This document shows positions 8,601 to 18,800 of a stretch of DNA of 27,844 bases, piece after piece. The stretch is from positions 1-27,844 of the forward strand of contig CAXDOZ010000021.1 of assembly GCA_963991145.1 (NCBI GenBank). The letters are read 5' to 3'. The position numbers and the translations under genes are program-made. Each line of letters opens with the position of its first letter. Position 1 is the stretch's first letter. The DNA is from CAXDOZ01 sp963991145 (GTDB taxonomy: Bacteria > Bacteroidota > Bacteroidia > Chitinophagales > JABDMM01). The notes under the pieces were generated by a model, which saw nothing but the letters and a program-made list of their open reading frames with translations, ran no database searches and was not told the origin of the DNA.

Positions 8601-9641
8601 GCAGGTCAGCCAACCATCTTCTCTAAGATCAATTCAGAGATGATGTCTATCAACGCTCGTCCGGAATTTGATCATAATGGAGCATCAGTAGATGTAGGAT
8701 TACTGGGTGGGGCTACAGGTAGCTTTGATCTAAGTCTTGGAACCTTCGAAGGCTTCCCATTCGGAACCATGGTATTGCTTGAAGACAAGCAGTTGAATGT
8801 CTTCCAAAACCTATTAGTGGACTCGACATACTCAGTTACAGTTGGAGCGACCAATTTGGCTACTGATTATACAGTGCATTTCACTCCACCAGTTAAGTTC
8901 AGTTCTATCGAAGAATCATGTGATAAGAATGATGGTAGCATCTCTATCGATCTTGGAACATTTGTTCTTGGTGGATCTACTTTTGAATGGGATTCAATCA
9001 GAATTGCCGGAGCAAACTTTGATAATACTTATCTAAATGCTAGTGGTGTATTGAGCGCCAATTCGCTTGGACAGGGACAATACCTGGCTTCATTCTACTA
9101 TCAGGGATATCAGTTAGATACCGTATTGGAGCTTCAGGGTGCAAGCCTTGTTGAAGCAGGTTTCCAGGCTGATAAGACCATTCTTGAGGTTGGTGAGCAG
9201 ATCAACCTTACAGATCAGGCTACAGGTGCAAGCACAATGAGATGGGATCTTGGAGATGGTACCTGGATCCAGAATGTAAACAATCTGGTTCACAGCTATC
9301 TATTTGCAGGCACATACACCATTACTCAGGAAGTTTCCAGTCAGGATTGCTTCGATCAAACAAGCATTGATGTGACCGTGATGGATAAGACTACCGGAGT
9401 TATTTTAGTAGACAATCTCATCATTCAAGCATATTCTGTACCAGGTCACGTATCCATCAAAATCAATGGAGAGCCTTCAGCTCCAGTTCATGTGAGCATT
9501 TATGACTTGAATGGATCCTTGATTCTTAAAGAGGACCTCCATAGTAGTAAGCTGATACCATGGGACTTTGCTCAAGGCCATTATTTAATAAGGATTAGAT
9601 ATCAGGAAGAAATACTTGGTGAAAAATTATTACTTCATTAA
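2670..9641 (+). CDS. S8 peptidase, C-terminal fragment: catalytic Ser, CARDB/MAM-like/HYR/PKD modules, T9SS type A sorting domain
   Basis: 2323 residues from the first ATG after the stop. This ATG lies inside the peptidase fold (GMSGYSSWGPA), so it is not a natural start, and the fragment has no signal peptide. Approximate order by residue: 1-110 rest of S8 domain with catalytic Ser in SGTSMACPG (2793-2795); 111-235 beta-sandwich as in KP-43-type subtilases; 236-325 domain with PMGGESF..G...IRW, GPI-anchor Ser/Thr-like; 329-415 FN3-like; 419-525 CARDB-like; 534-720 MAM-like lectin fold (FPYLEDFE); 724-830 CARDB-like; 834-1015 MAM-like (FPWNEDFE); 1019-1125 CARDB-like; 1129-1456 four HYR domains; 1460-1535 PKD (YLWDFGDGSS); 1537-1690 TWTG/GNW module; 1691-2160 Bacteroidota surface-protein region with GWNQVGNPYPSP; 2161-2240 PKD-like; 2244-2323 T9SS type A sorting domain ending in GEKLLLH. 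If intact, the protein would be a secreted cell-surface protease with adhesive modules. Confidence 0.85.
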   Translation: MSGYSSWGPAEDGRLKPEVTARGSSVVSTGTGNAYYTASGTSMACPGTSGSLAQLYHAFRELNSQNFADSYILKAIMMNTCEDLGNAGPDYRFGYGRINNLRALEVLENNWYTLGTVSQGGSNNFNINVPANVAELKVMVYWHDYEGNPAANQALVNDLNMSITAPGPFVYQPWILDPTANATNLNTPAIRGVDTLNNHEQITITGPTAGSHQVTIAGTSVPQGPQDYIITYTFIYDSIYVTYPMGGESFEPGYTEKIRWDAHGNIGNFTLEYSLNNGSSWTTVTTGIAGSRRYYDWTVPSTITSQALIRISRSGLVGVNDTFSIMDIPTGLAMSDKCPSIGTLTWNAVPGATSYDIFVLGNKYMDSIGTTSNLFFDIGGLTNGVANWYSVRARVGGAVGMRADAIEYTHTGTGSCFPYDLSVSSLVSPSGGCGLTANETVTIQITNVGTDSIPSGTPITIRYRLNGGAMVTQVVNLASQLDNGNTANLTFSTTGDFSPVNNTINIYATTAGDNFAGNDSLVGITLTNIPVVNTFPYLEDFETDSGNWYSSGILNEWEWGTPAGPVINTNAPGGTKSWMTDLNGNYPDNSTCYVQSPCFDLSSLTTPWIRMDINVDIEFSWDGVLLQTSTNSGASWNTLGALGDPNNWYNDGTVNALAATDPAQDGWTGNSGGWISASRELTGLGGQSSVWIRFVFASDGRVNEDGFAFDNIEIFEPFNNDIGSMTVNAPGSAPCLSSAEAVNVSIQNYGAATQTVIPMAYEVSGPINSGVQRDTINASVGTGVIGTFTFGPTTDMSSPGVYTVTAWSELPTDQDNTNDTVSTTVTNIAAISTFPWNEDFESFTVCGNVNTCNLDCGPAVSNDWVQDDNDQQDWRVDQGGTASNNTGPSQDHDPGTAQGKYIYTEASGGCGNQTMNIETPCFDLSGLNDARFAFFYHMFGGNTGSIYLESSTDNGLTWTTLRTLTGEVQTTSAQAWIGDTVDISSLTGTVKFRFRGVTGGGFESDMAIDAVQIFDIPAVVDVEVSQVITPTSGSCGNATSSVQVVIRNNGAAPASNVPVNFDITGPLTTGLVTEIAAGPVPAGDTIQYTFTATGNLGAQGNYILTSYTTFAVDGNLANDTSTSAIAINDATPPTISCPSNITVNAAGGTCAATVNYSTPTFSDNCSGASINRIAGPASGASFPVGSTTVTYRATDAAGNTSNCSFTVTVTDNQNPTISCPSNITANAAAGTCSATVTYSTPSFGDNCPGASISRIAGPASGASFPVGSTTVTHRVTDAAGLTATCSFTVTVTDNQNPTISCPSNITANTAAGMCTANVTYSTPTFGDNCPGASINRIAGPASGSSFPLGATTVTHRVTDAAGNTADCSFTVTVNDNESPVLNCPSNITVNANPGACGANVSYAAVTATDNCASPSANQVGGLASGAFFPWGTTSLSFNANDGNGNIASCGFTVTVIPADSVQAGFTYTATGLMANFTNTSVDASTYLWDFGDGSSSSMTSPSHTFASAGSYTVCLIANGACESDTICQLVTVSSTAHTWTGTNSSAWSDPGNWSNNAVPTASCGELDVLVPSGMPNDPILDGNYSINHLQVMAGASITIPTGDTLDLCGNITQLGTINMGPGVIRFSGSTAQSYNGNSTLGIVIMDNSAGLNFTSGATLRCAEALIMVQGDIDVPSSADLVLRSTATGTAYLDDFNSGTAGSITNGAGAGDVTVERWVVNPNNAFHFISPAVSPATVSGWSDDFTIYGPNNAQVVPMPNCDPTALAAGSPFGGLFEYRENAVTTCYLEGWHVRSAGPLTHGSGYAGIIPNNRRIELTGPPGTGAVVHGPLTRTVVNTSSAVGWNQVGNPYPSPLNWPDVAAANPGLGATAYIWNSSGFYGGTMQPLSALIPSDNIASSQGFQVEVLGPAPQSVNIAFDNTMRRTGNTSFQRNGSQYDQRLDLLVTGNGFADKTHIVFLDGPTNGWDGDFDGRKCESNAGQPTIFSKINSEMMSINARPEFDHNGASVDVGLLGGATGSFDLSLGTFEGFPFGTMVLLEDKQLNVFQNLLVDSTYSVTVGATNLATDYTVHFTPPVKFSSIEESCDKNDGSISIDLGTFVLGGSTFEWDSIRIAGANFDNTYLNASGVLSANSLGQGQYLASFYYQGYQLDTVLELQGASLVEAGFQADKTILEVGEQINLTDQATGASTMRWDLGDGTWIQNVNNLVHSYLFAGTYTITQEVSSQDCFDQTSIDVTVMDKTTGVILVDNLIIQAYSVPGHVSIKINGEPSAPVHVSIYDLNGSLILKEDLHSSKLIPWDFAQGHYLIRIRYQEEILGEKLLLH
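6054..7037 (+). repeat. Four tandem HYR domains of exactly 246 bp in the S8 peptidase gene
   Basis: Units start at 6054, 6300, 6546 and 6792, each 82 codons. Each carries a CPSN motif near its start, a DNC motif in the middle and a Cys near the end of the unit (CSFTVTV, or CGFTVTV in unit 4). The first three units are very alike at DNA level; for example units 2 and 3 both begin with GACAATCAGAATCCAACGAT. Unit 4 is more diverged (PWGTTSLSF). Four Cys per unit suggest two disulphides in an exported domain. HYR domains are Ig-like folds thought to act in adhesion. Confidence 0.9.
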
Positions 9642-9663
9642 GGATAGAATCTTACAATACTAT

Positions 9664-9689
9664 AAAAGCCCTCGTTTGAGGGCTTTTTT
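9664..9689 (+). terminator. Rho-independent terminator after the S8 peptidase gene
   Basis: A perfect 10-bp stem AAAAGCCCTC / GAGGGCTTTT with a GTTT loop is followed by more T residues, 22 bases after the TAA at 9639-9641. It insulates the peptidase transcript from the adhesin gene. Confidence 0.9.
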
Positions 9690-9706
9690 GTTTCCTTGTA
9701 ATTTTG
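9675..9706 (+). promoter_or_regulatory. Possible Bacteroidota-type promoter for the adhesin operon
   Basis: TAATTTTG at 9699-9706 matches the Bacteroidota -7 consensus TAnnTTTG exactly. A TTTG at 9675-9678, 20 bases upstream, could be the -33 element. The -33 would lie in the loop of the preceding terminator, and the 5' leader would be about 130 bases. The words are short and the region is AT-rich, so chance is possible. Confidence 0.3.
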
Positions 9707-9844
9707 GTTTCGCATCAAATAAAAGTTTAATTTCATCGCACCTATTTTAACTAAAAAACCCCTTAACCCCTTTTATGCTCAAGTCCTACTCCTTACTTAT
9801 TTTTTCTTAAGTATAATCGGTTCGTTTAGGGGCTATTGAAGCCT

Positions 9845-12800
9845 ATGAAACGGAGATTTCAGAAGTCATCTATTTGTATTTCAATATTGATTTGCGCCTT
9901 GCTGTTTTGCAGCATGGATTTTGCTTATTCTCAGTGCTTACCTCGAGGGAATTTCTACTATGGACAGGTAAATCCTGGTTGTAACACATTTACAACTGTT
10001 ACCAACATAGGACCCGGTGAATATTTTAGAGTACCGGTTTCAAACGGCGTTTCATATACAATTTCAACTTGTGGAACAGGCTGGGATTCACAATTAACTG
10101 GATTTCAGGGCACTAATACTGGAGTCTCGATCTTTTACAATGATGATTTTGGGCCTGATTGTTCCAGTACTGAAGCATCAGTAACCTTTACCGCAACCTT
10201 TACTGATTTTACGAGAGTTCGATTAAATAATTTTAACTGTGCTTCAAACTCTGGTCTGGGATCAGCTACTTTAAAAGTCAGAGAGAATCTTATTGGTGCT
10301 CCAACTATTGTTGCAGCTAGCTCCAATCCATGCAGTGATACATTGGTAGTAGTATCACCTGCACCAGGTTATGAGTATTACTGGCAATCAGCAATAAATG
10401 GTACTAACACTGCTAATCAGGGTACAACCTTCGTACCTACAGTTGCCGGTACTTATTATGTGCGTCCTCGCAGTCCAATAATTAATATTGCTAGCGCAGG
10501 AAATACTGGTGGTTGCTGGAGTCCAGCTTCAAATGGAATTGCTGTAACCGTTGGAAGTTCCTCAAGTCCACCAACCACCGCTTCTATTTCAGAAGATACA
10601 GTCTGTATTGGGGGAGGTACTGTTCAGCTGATTGCATCCGGAGGTGTTAAAGGCTCAGGTGCAGTTACAGAATGGTATCTTGGTTCATGTGGAGGAACAC
10701 CTGTCGGAACAGGTGATACAATAAGTGTCTCTCCCCCAGGTGCTGCCGGCTCTTACAATTATTTTGCTAGATATGAAGGTACATGTAACCAGACAAGCTG
10801 TGCTAGTGTTGGACTTATAGTTGAGAATGATCCTGCAATAACCGTAATCGGTCCCGCCAGTGTTTGTATTGGAGGATCTGCTTCGCTTGTAGCAAATCTT
10901 ACAGGAGGGGCAGGAAATTGCGCCTACCAATGGCAAAGAGCTTCTTCACCTGGAGGGCCATGGACTAATGTAGGTGTGAATTCTCAAAACCTCAGCACTG
11001 CAGCAATAAATGCTACCACTTATTTCAGGTGTCAAATCACTTGTAGCGGGACCAATTGTGATAATGCAGTTTCCAATGTGCTTACAATAGGAGTTTCTGC
11101 CCAACCAAGCATTGCAATAGGAGCCTCTTCAAATACGATCTGCGCAGGGGATAGTGTAAACATTACAAGTGCAGTGGCAAGTGGCCTTGGGATTTGTTCC
11201 ATAGAACTTCAGTCGGCTCCGGCAGGCTCGGGTCCCTGGTCAAGCTTAGGGACAGTAACCGCAATTCATAACACCGGGCCAATAAATTCTAATACCTTTT
11301 ATCGTGCTATATATTCCTGTACTGGAGCTGGCTGTGACCCCGATACTTCAAATACCGTATCAGTTACTACTGATGGCACACTCCCTATGATAACTTGCCC
11401 AGCAAACATCTCTGTCGGGTCAGATAGTGGTCTCTGTGGTGCTATTGTAAATTATACTCCTCCTGTGGGTACTGATAATTGCCCAGGTGCTGTCACAATT
11501 CAAACTTCAGGTTTGGCATCTGGTAGTCTGTTTCCTACAGGAATTACGGTAAATACTTTCAAGGTCACCGATTCCAATGGTGATACTGCTGTTTGTTCCT
11601 TTACCGTAAACGTAGTGGACTCTAGCGCTGTGTCCATCTCTTGCCCTGGAGATATTGTAACAATTTCAGATAGCGGAGTTTGTGGTTCAGTTATTACATA
11701 TTCTAGTCCGGTAGCTTCAGGAGCTTGCTCTCCTCCGATAGTGAATCAAATAGCAGGTTTGGCAAGCGGAAGCTTATTCCCTCCAGGTGCCACAGTAAAC
11801 ACCTTTATAGCATTAGATACTGCTGGAAACACTGACACTTGTAGTTTCACTGTAACAGTCTCAGATACAAGTACTCCTTCAATTACATGTCCCCCTAATG
11901 ATACCGTTTATGTTTTGGCTGGTAATTGCAATGCTGTAGCAACCTACACACCTCCAGTGGTATCAATTCCTTGTGGGAGTTCAAATCTCACTCAGATTGC
12001 CGGTTTAGCTTCAGGCGCTTCCTATCCATTTGGGGTTACAACAAACACATATGTTGCTAGCAATGGATTTGGATTTAATGATACCTGCAGTTTTACAATA
12101 ACAGTGCTTGATACCATCAAACCAATCATAGCATGTCCTGCAAACATTTCAGCTCCTGCGGATTCGGGTTCTTGTAATGGAACAGTTACTTATCCCACTC
12201 CTTTAGCAACTGATAATTGTGGATTTGTATCTATCAATCTTGTTTCAGGATTGGCCTCTGGATCATCATTCCCTCCTGGCATTTCAACCGTTGTTTATGC
12301 AGCTACAGATACTAGTGGAAACTCTGATACCTGTTCATTTACTATAACAATCTCTGACACGGTAAGGCCAGTGATTTCCTGTCCTTCGAATGTAGTTCTG
12401 ACAACTGCATTAAGTCAATGTGATAGCAGCTATACTTACAGTGTTACTGCTTCAGATAATTGTCCCGGTGTTACAGTGAATCAGATTGCTGGTCTTACAA
12501 GTGGCTCAGCTTTCCCCGCCGGAATAACAACAAATACATTTGTGGCCATAGATTCTGCTGGAAATAGTGATACCTGCTCCTTTACGGTAACCGTAAATGA
12601 TAATCAGGATCCTGTGATTTCTTGCATTGCCAACATCAATGCTTCTACTGATAGTGGGGTATGTGGTGCAACAATTATTTTTTCTTCACCTCTAGCTTCC
12701 GATAACTGCCCCGGAGTAACTCTAGCTCAGATTTCAGGATTACCAAGTGGGTCACTCTTTCCTGTAGGAGTAACGACAAATTCCTTTGTGGCTACAGATT

Positions 12801-15800
12801 CCTCTGGAAACACAGACACCTGCAGCTTTACCGTATCAGTTACTGATACAAATTCACTTACCATTAATTGTCCTGCAAATGTCACTGCCTATACAGGGGC
12901 AGGTACATGTAATTCAACGGTAACCTATTCTTCTCCCACAGCAACAGTTACATGTGGTTCAGCCTCCATTACTCAGATCGCAGGTCTTCCATCAGGATCT
13001 AGTTTCCCATTTGGTGTTACCACAAATACTTTCATTGCAACTGATACATTTGGAAATGCTGATACCTGCAGCTTTACGGTTACGGTTCTTGACACCATCA
13101 GTCCTACAGTAACTTGCCCAGGCGATCTAACTGTAAGTGCAGATACTGGAGGATGTACTGCGATAGTTAATTACGCTGCAGTAACTACAAATGACAATTG
13201 TGGGGTCGTAAACATTAATCAAATCGCTGGATTAGCTTCTGGCTCAACTTTTCCAGCTGGCTCAACTGTGAATACATTTATCGCAACAGACTCCAGTGGA
13301 AATACAGATACCTGCTCATTTACAGTAACAGTCATTGATTCCATTGCCCCAGTGAATAATTGTCCGGCGAATGTTTCATTACCTGCAGCTGCAGGATCCT
13401 GTGATACAACTTATCTATTCAATGTCACTGCCACTGATAATTGCCTTGGTGCCAATGTTTCACAAATTGCTGGCCTGACAAGTGGGTCATCATTCCCTAT
13501 TGGTACAACAACAAACATCTTCGTGGCTACAGATTCGTCTGGGAATTCCGATACCTGCAGTTTTACGATCACAGTCACTGATAATCAGGATCCAGTAGTT
13601 TCTTGCCCATCTAACATAAATGTTAATGCAGATAGCGGAGTTTGTGGGGCAACGGTCTCATTCGCATTGCCAAATGCATCTGACAATTGCCCTGGTGTAG
13701 TTCTAAATCAGATTTTAGGACTCCCAAGTGGATCAATATTCCCAGTGGGAGTTACAACGAATACTTTTGTAGCCATTGACAGTGCAGGTAATTCAGATAC
13801 TTGCAGTTTCACAGTTTCTGTTGTTGATACGAGTTCAATTTCAATTACCTGTCCAGCAAATATTCTGGCTTTTACCAGTTCAAGTAGTTGTCAAACAACA
13901 GTTAACTATTCAACACCAGTTGTTTCGGTATCATGCGGATTAGTCTCAGTGAATCAAATTTCAGGAATTACCTCTGGATCAATGTTCCCACTTGGGATTA
14001 CTACAAATATTTTTGTGGCAAGTGATACTTCTGGAAATACTGATACCTGCAGCTTTACGGTAACGGTGTCAGATACTGTTTCGCCAAATATTCTCTGTCC
14101 ACCCAACCTAACTGTAAATACGGATTCAGGAGCATGCTCAGCAGTTGTAAATTATGTAAGCCCAATCGCTACAGATAGCTGCGGGATAGCATCGATCTCG
14201 CAGATCAGTGGTTTAGCTTCTGGCGCTCTTTTTCCAGGAGGTATTACTACCAACACATTTGTTGCAGTTGATTCAAGTGGAAACACAGATACCTGTTCCT
14301 TTACAATCACAGTAGTGGACAGTATCAACCCTGTAATTTCCTGCCCCATGAATATCACATTACCGGCAGCCCCTGGTCAATGTGACACAGCCTATATTTA
14401 TTCTGTTACAGCAACAGATAATTGTATAGGAGCAGGCATTACCCAGATTGCAGGAATTGCTAGCGGTTCACCTTTCCCTATTGGAGTTACCACAAACACC
14501 TTTGTAGCTACTGATTCTTCAGGGAATACCGATACCTGCTCTTTCACGGTAACAGTTGGATTTGCCGCTTCAAACATCTATACCTGGACGGGTGCATTAA
14601 ACTCTCAATGGTCAAATAATCAAAACTGGATTCCATGTGGTAAACCAGGATTAGGAGATTCAGCTATAATCCCGGCCGCAGGAAACAACCCTATTAGCTC
14701 CTCAAACGATAGTATTGGAACACTGATAGTTCAAGCTGGTGGTAATCTTACTATCTCAGATAGTTTCTTTGTCGCTTCGACTCTTAATAACTCCGGAACC
14801 CTGAATCATACAGGTGCTAATGTGATTCAGATCGGAGGAGACTTCAATAATGCAGGTACCTTTTTAACTGGCGCTCCTGTTGTCTTTACCGGATCTGGAC
14901 AGCAGAACTTAAGTGGAAACTTCACTGGGACAAATGCTCTTGGTACCGTGTTGATCTTAAATCCTGATAGTCTTGTTCTTGGAGATGATGTACAGCTTAA
15001 TTTATTGATTCTTGCTGGAGGACTATTAGATCTCAATGGCAATGAGCTCGAGATCATGAATAATAGCCCGGCTAGTATCAATTTGATCTCAGGATATATT
15101 GTGGGTGAGGATGAAGCCTCAAAGATCACCTGGCAAATCGGAACTGCAACAGGTTCATTCGTATTCCCATTTGGTACACATGGAGGTCTTAACTATATCC
15201 CTGTCACTTTTAATGTTTCAGCTGCGGGGACGGGTACTGGTGAGATCAGCATTTGTACTTATCCTACCAATAGTCAAAACCTCCCTTACCCAACAGGAGT
15301 GCTGAATATGCACCTTCAAAACAATGGAGCAGATCAAAGCGCAGGAGCAGCAAATAGATTTTGGAGAGTTGAACCCGGGAGTTATGCTACTAATCCCACA
15401 TCTGATGTGACCTTCAGATACACTACCTCAGATCTATTAGTAGGTGCAGTTACTCTTGATCAAAACGCTTTTGAAGCTTATCGCTGGAATGGAGCCTCCT
15501 GGGATTCCCCTATTTCTGGAATCATCAATAGTGGTCAAAACAGTTTTACTCTATCAGGGATCAGTCAGTTTTCTCCATGGGTTCTTGCAGGGTCTTGTGA
15601 GGCAAAGTTCCAAGCTGATACTGTTTGTCTTGGAAACCCAACGACGTTTATAGATAGTTCATCAGCTACATTTTATGCCTGGGATTTTGATACTACTGAT
15701 GGATTGATCAATTCCACCATTGCAGCAAATGTCCAATACACTTTTTCTAGTCCGGGAATTCATCCGGTAAGGCTGGTAATTGGAAATGTTTCTGGCTGTG

Positions 15801-18800
15801 TAGACACCTTTGTGATGAATGTCTTGGTTGATAGTAGCGCGGTGGCTGATTTCTCTGCCTCCACAGAGTGCTTCAGGGATTCCACATCATTTGCGGATTT
15901 AAGCATTGGGGCATCATCCACTTTTGTTTATGACTGGGATTTTGACAATGATGGAACTTACGAAATCACTTCGGCAAGTCCGGGCGATGTTAAATATCTA
16001 TATCCTGCCGCAGGCAGCTACAATGCAAAACTTAGAATTACCAGTGCAAGCGCTTGCTCGGATTCTATAATTGTATCAGTTGTAGTTGATTCAGTTCCAG
16101 CAACACCGACTGCTGTGAATGATACAATCTGTTTAGGTTCAAATGCTTCGCTTCTGGCAACAAGTGGAGGAGCAAATGGGGACTTCTACTGGTATAGCGA
16201 TGCGGGTCTAACGAACCTCGCTTTCATTGGAAATCCATTCAATATAACTAGCCCTCCAAATTCAACAAGCTATTGGCTTGTAGAGCAAACAGGAAACGGA
16301 TGCTCCAGCGATACTGCCAGAGCAGATATAGTTGTTTCAACCAGTCTAATATCAGCTCCTTCTGTTTCTGGAGACACAGTTTGTATTGGAGAAGTAGCAA
16401 TGCTGACCTCTGCCAATAGCGGAACAATTTATTGGTACTCAGATGCCGCATTAAATAACCTTGCTTTTGTAGGTAACCCATTCAATGTAAATGGACTAAT
16501 TACTAATACAAGTTACTGGGCTACTGTTGTTGACTCATCTGGTTGTTTGGGTGACACTGCAAGAGCAGATGTGATCGTAAACACTATTTCTACACCAACT
16601 GTAGGATCGGATACAATATGTGCTGGTCAACAAGCTACTGTTTCAGCAATCACTGGCGGATCAAATAGAAGTATGCATTGGTATAGCGATGCCGCTTTAA
16701 CCAACCTGCAGTACATCGGTAATCCTTTAGTGATTCCTTCCGGTACGATCTTCTCAAATTATACAGGTTACGTGGTCGAAGTAAGTGGGGTTTGTACCTC
16801 TGATACTGCTTCTTTCAATATCGTTGTTCAAACTACTGGCGCTGTCGCGCCGATGGTAATTGGCGATTCAACCTGTATCGGTGGAACAGCTTCTGTTTCT
16901 GCTATGGCTGCAGGTTCAATTAGCTGGTATTCTGATCCCGGACTAAACACTTTAGTAGGAACCGGATCGATTTACAACACGGGTACCTTATTGTCGGATA
17001 CTAGTTATTGGGCAATTCAAATTGACTCCTCTGGATGTCCTTCGGATACAAGTAGAGCAGATGTTGTTGTTTCTGCAATCCCTAATCCTACTGTAAGTTC
17101 AGATACGATCTGCGCAGGCGATCAGGCAACTCTGATAGCCACATCAGGTGGATTTGGAGGAGATTTCTATTGGTATGCTGACCCGAGTCTAAGCACTGTT
17201 GGCTTCATTGGAAATCCTCTTTATGTGCCGGCAAATACCATTTTCACAAGCACATCAGGTTGGCTTGTAGAAAGTGATGGCGTTTGTGAGAGTGATACTG
17301 TAGGCTTCACAATTGTTGTAGACAACAGCGTAATTGCGGCACCAACTGTAACAGGAGATAGCATTTGCCCTGGTGATCAGGCTACTCTAACTGCAACTGC
17401 TTCTGGAGTAGTTTCCTGGTATTCCGATCCAGGCCTGAGCAATTTAGTTAAGGTTGGCTCAGTACTTAACACTGGTCCTCTTAGCTCCAGCACTAGCTAT
17501 TGGGCAGTTCAAAGCGATAGCACAAGCTGCTTTGGCGATACCGCAAGAGCAGATGTATTTGTCGATTCTATTGCTAGCCCAACTGCAAGTGCTGATACTG
17601 TCTGCTCTGGTAATAATGCCACAATAACCGCTGTATCAGGTGGTGCTAATGGAAATATGAATTGGTATAGCGATGCCGGTCTGACGAATTTGATCTCAGT
17701 TGGGAATCCATTGATCCTTTCAAACCTAACTGTCAGCACTACGGTATGGTTAGTTGAGACAAATGGAAATTGTTCTTCCGATACTGTATCTGTAACTGCG
17801 GTTGTTTCGACTAATGTTTTACCGGCACCAGTTGTGAGCAACGATACTGTTTGTCCTGGTGATCAGGCTGTATTAACTGCAACAGGAACGGGAATTGTTT
17901 CCTGGTACGCAGATCCTGCAACTACTAATCTTGTTCAAACAGGAAGTGTGTTTACTACTCCTCCGGTTAATGCAAATTCAAGCTACTGGGCCGTTCAAAG
18001 TGACTCGAGCGGATGTCCTGGAGATACGGCTAGAGCTGATGTCTTTGTTCAAAGTATCTCTGCACCAACAGTAATAAATGATACTATCTGTGGTGGAGAA
18101 GCAGCCGTAGTCTTTGCAGTTTCTGGAGGTGCAAATGGAGACATCTATTGGTATGCAGATTCTACTTTGCAGAACCTGGTTTCAATAGGAAATCCATTGA
18201 TCCTGAACTCAAATCTGATTTATGCATCTGTTGATTTCTATGCTGTTGAAGTTCTAGGTTCCTGCCAGAGTTCTGTTGTTAAAGGTTCAATCATCGTTGA
18301 ATCGCAGACCTTACCTACACCAGTGGTTTCAAATGATACTATTTGTCCAGGTGATAATGCCACACTTATTGCGCAATCAGCTGGAACCTTCGAATGGTAC
18401 AATGATCCGGGTCTTACAAGTCTTGCATTTGTTGGAAACCCATTTAACACAACAGCACTAAGCACAGCAACTTCTTATTGGGTCATTCAAACCGATTCAG
18501 TTGGATGTAATAGCGATACAGCCAGAGCAGACATCATCATTGATAGTTTAGCTTCTCCAACAGTTATTGATGATACAATTTGTCCAGGTGCCGGAGCTGT
18601 AGTCATCGCTCAGAGTAATGGGCCAAATGGTGCCATGCATTGGTATTCTGATCCGGGATTAAATAACCTCTTGAGTATCGGTAACCCATTGATCCTACCG
18701 TCAGGAATCACCTCATCATTTGGTGGATGGGTAGTTGAGCGTTCAGGAAACTGCGCTTCAGATACAGTTCCATTCAATGTTGTGGTTCAGGCAATTCCTG

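Larger units (their letters stand above)
1488..9641 (+). pseudogene. Secreted subtilisin-like (S8) multidomain peptidase with T9SS type A sorting domain, interrupted by an in-frame TAG
   Basis: The frame from ATG 1488 to TAA 9641 is open for 2718 codons apart from one TAG at 2631-2633 (codon 382). Both sides are in the same frame and join as one S8 peptidase domain: the sequence before the stop ends in HKQAK and the sequence after it resumes with LIAVGALDHNDG, the normal order in this family. The stop leaves Asp and His of the triad upstream and Ser downstream, so neither product can be an active protease by itself. There is no second lesion in about 7 kb downstream, so the change is recent, a base-call or assembly error, or the codon is sometimes read through. 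TAG ends three normal genes in this window (at 22555, 24651 and 25029), which argues against general TAG reassignment. The two halves are described separately. Confidence 0.8.

Noticed and set aside
9836..9844. TTG 9836 as start of the adhesin
   Set aside because: It adds only three residues, and the AGGGG at 9828-9832 is too close to it. ATG 9845 gives a normal MKRRF signal peptide. It cannot be fully excluded.
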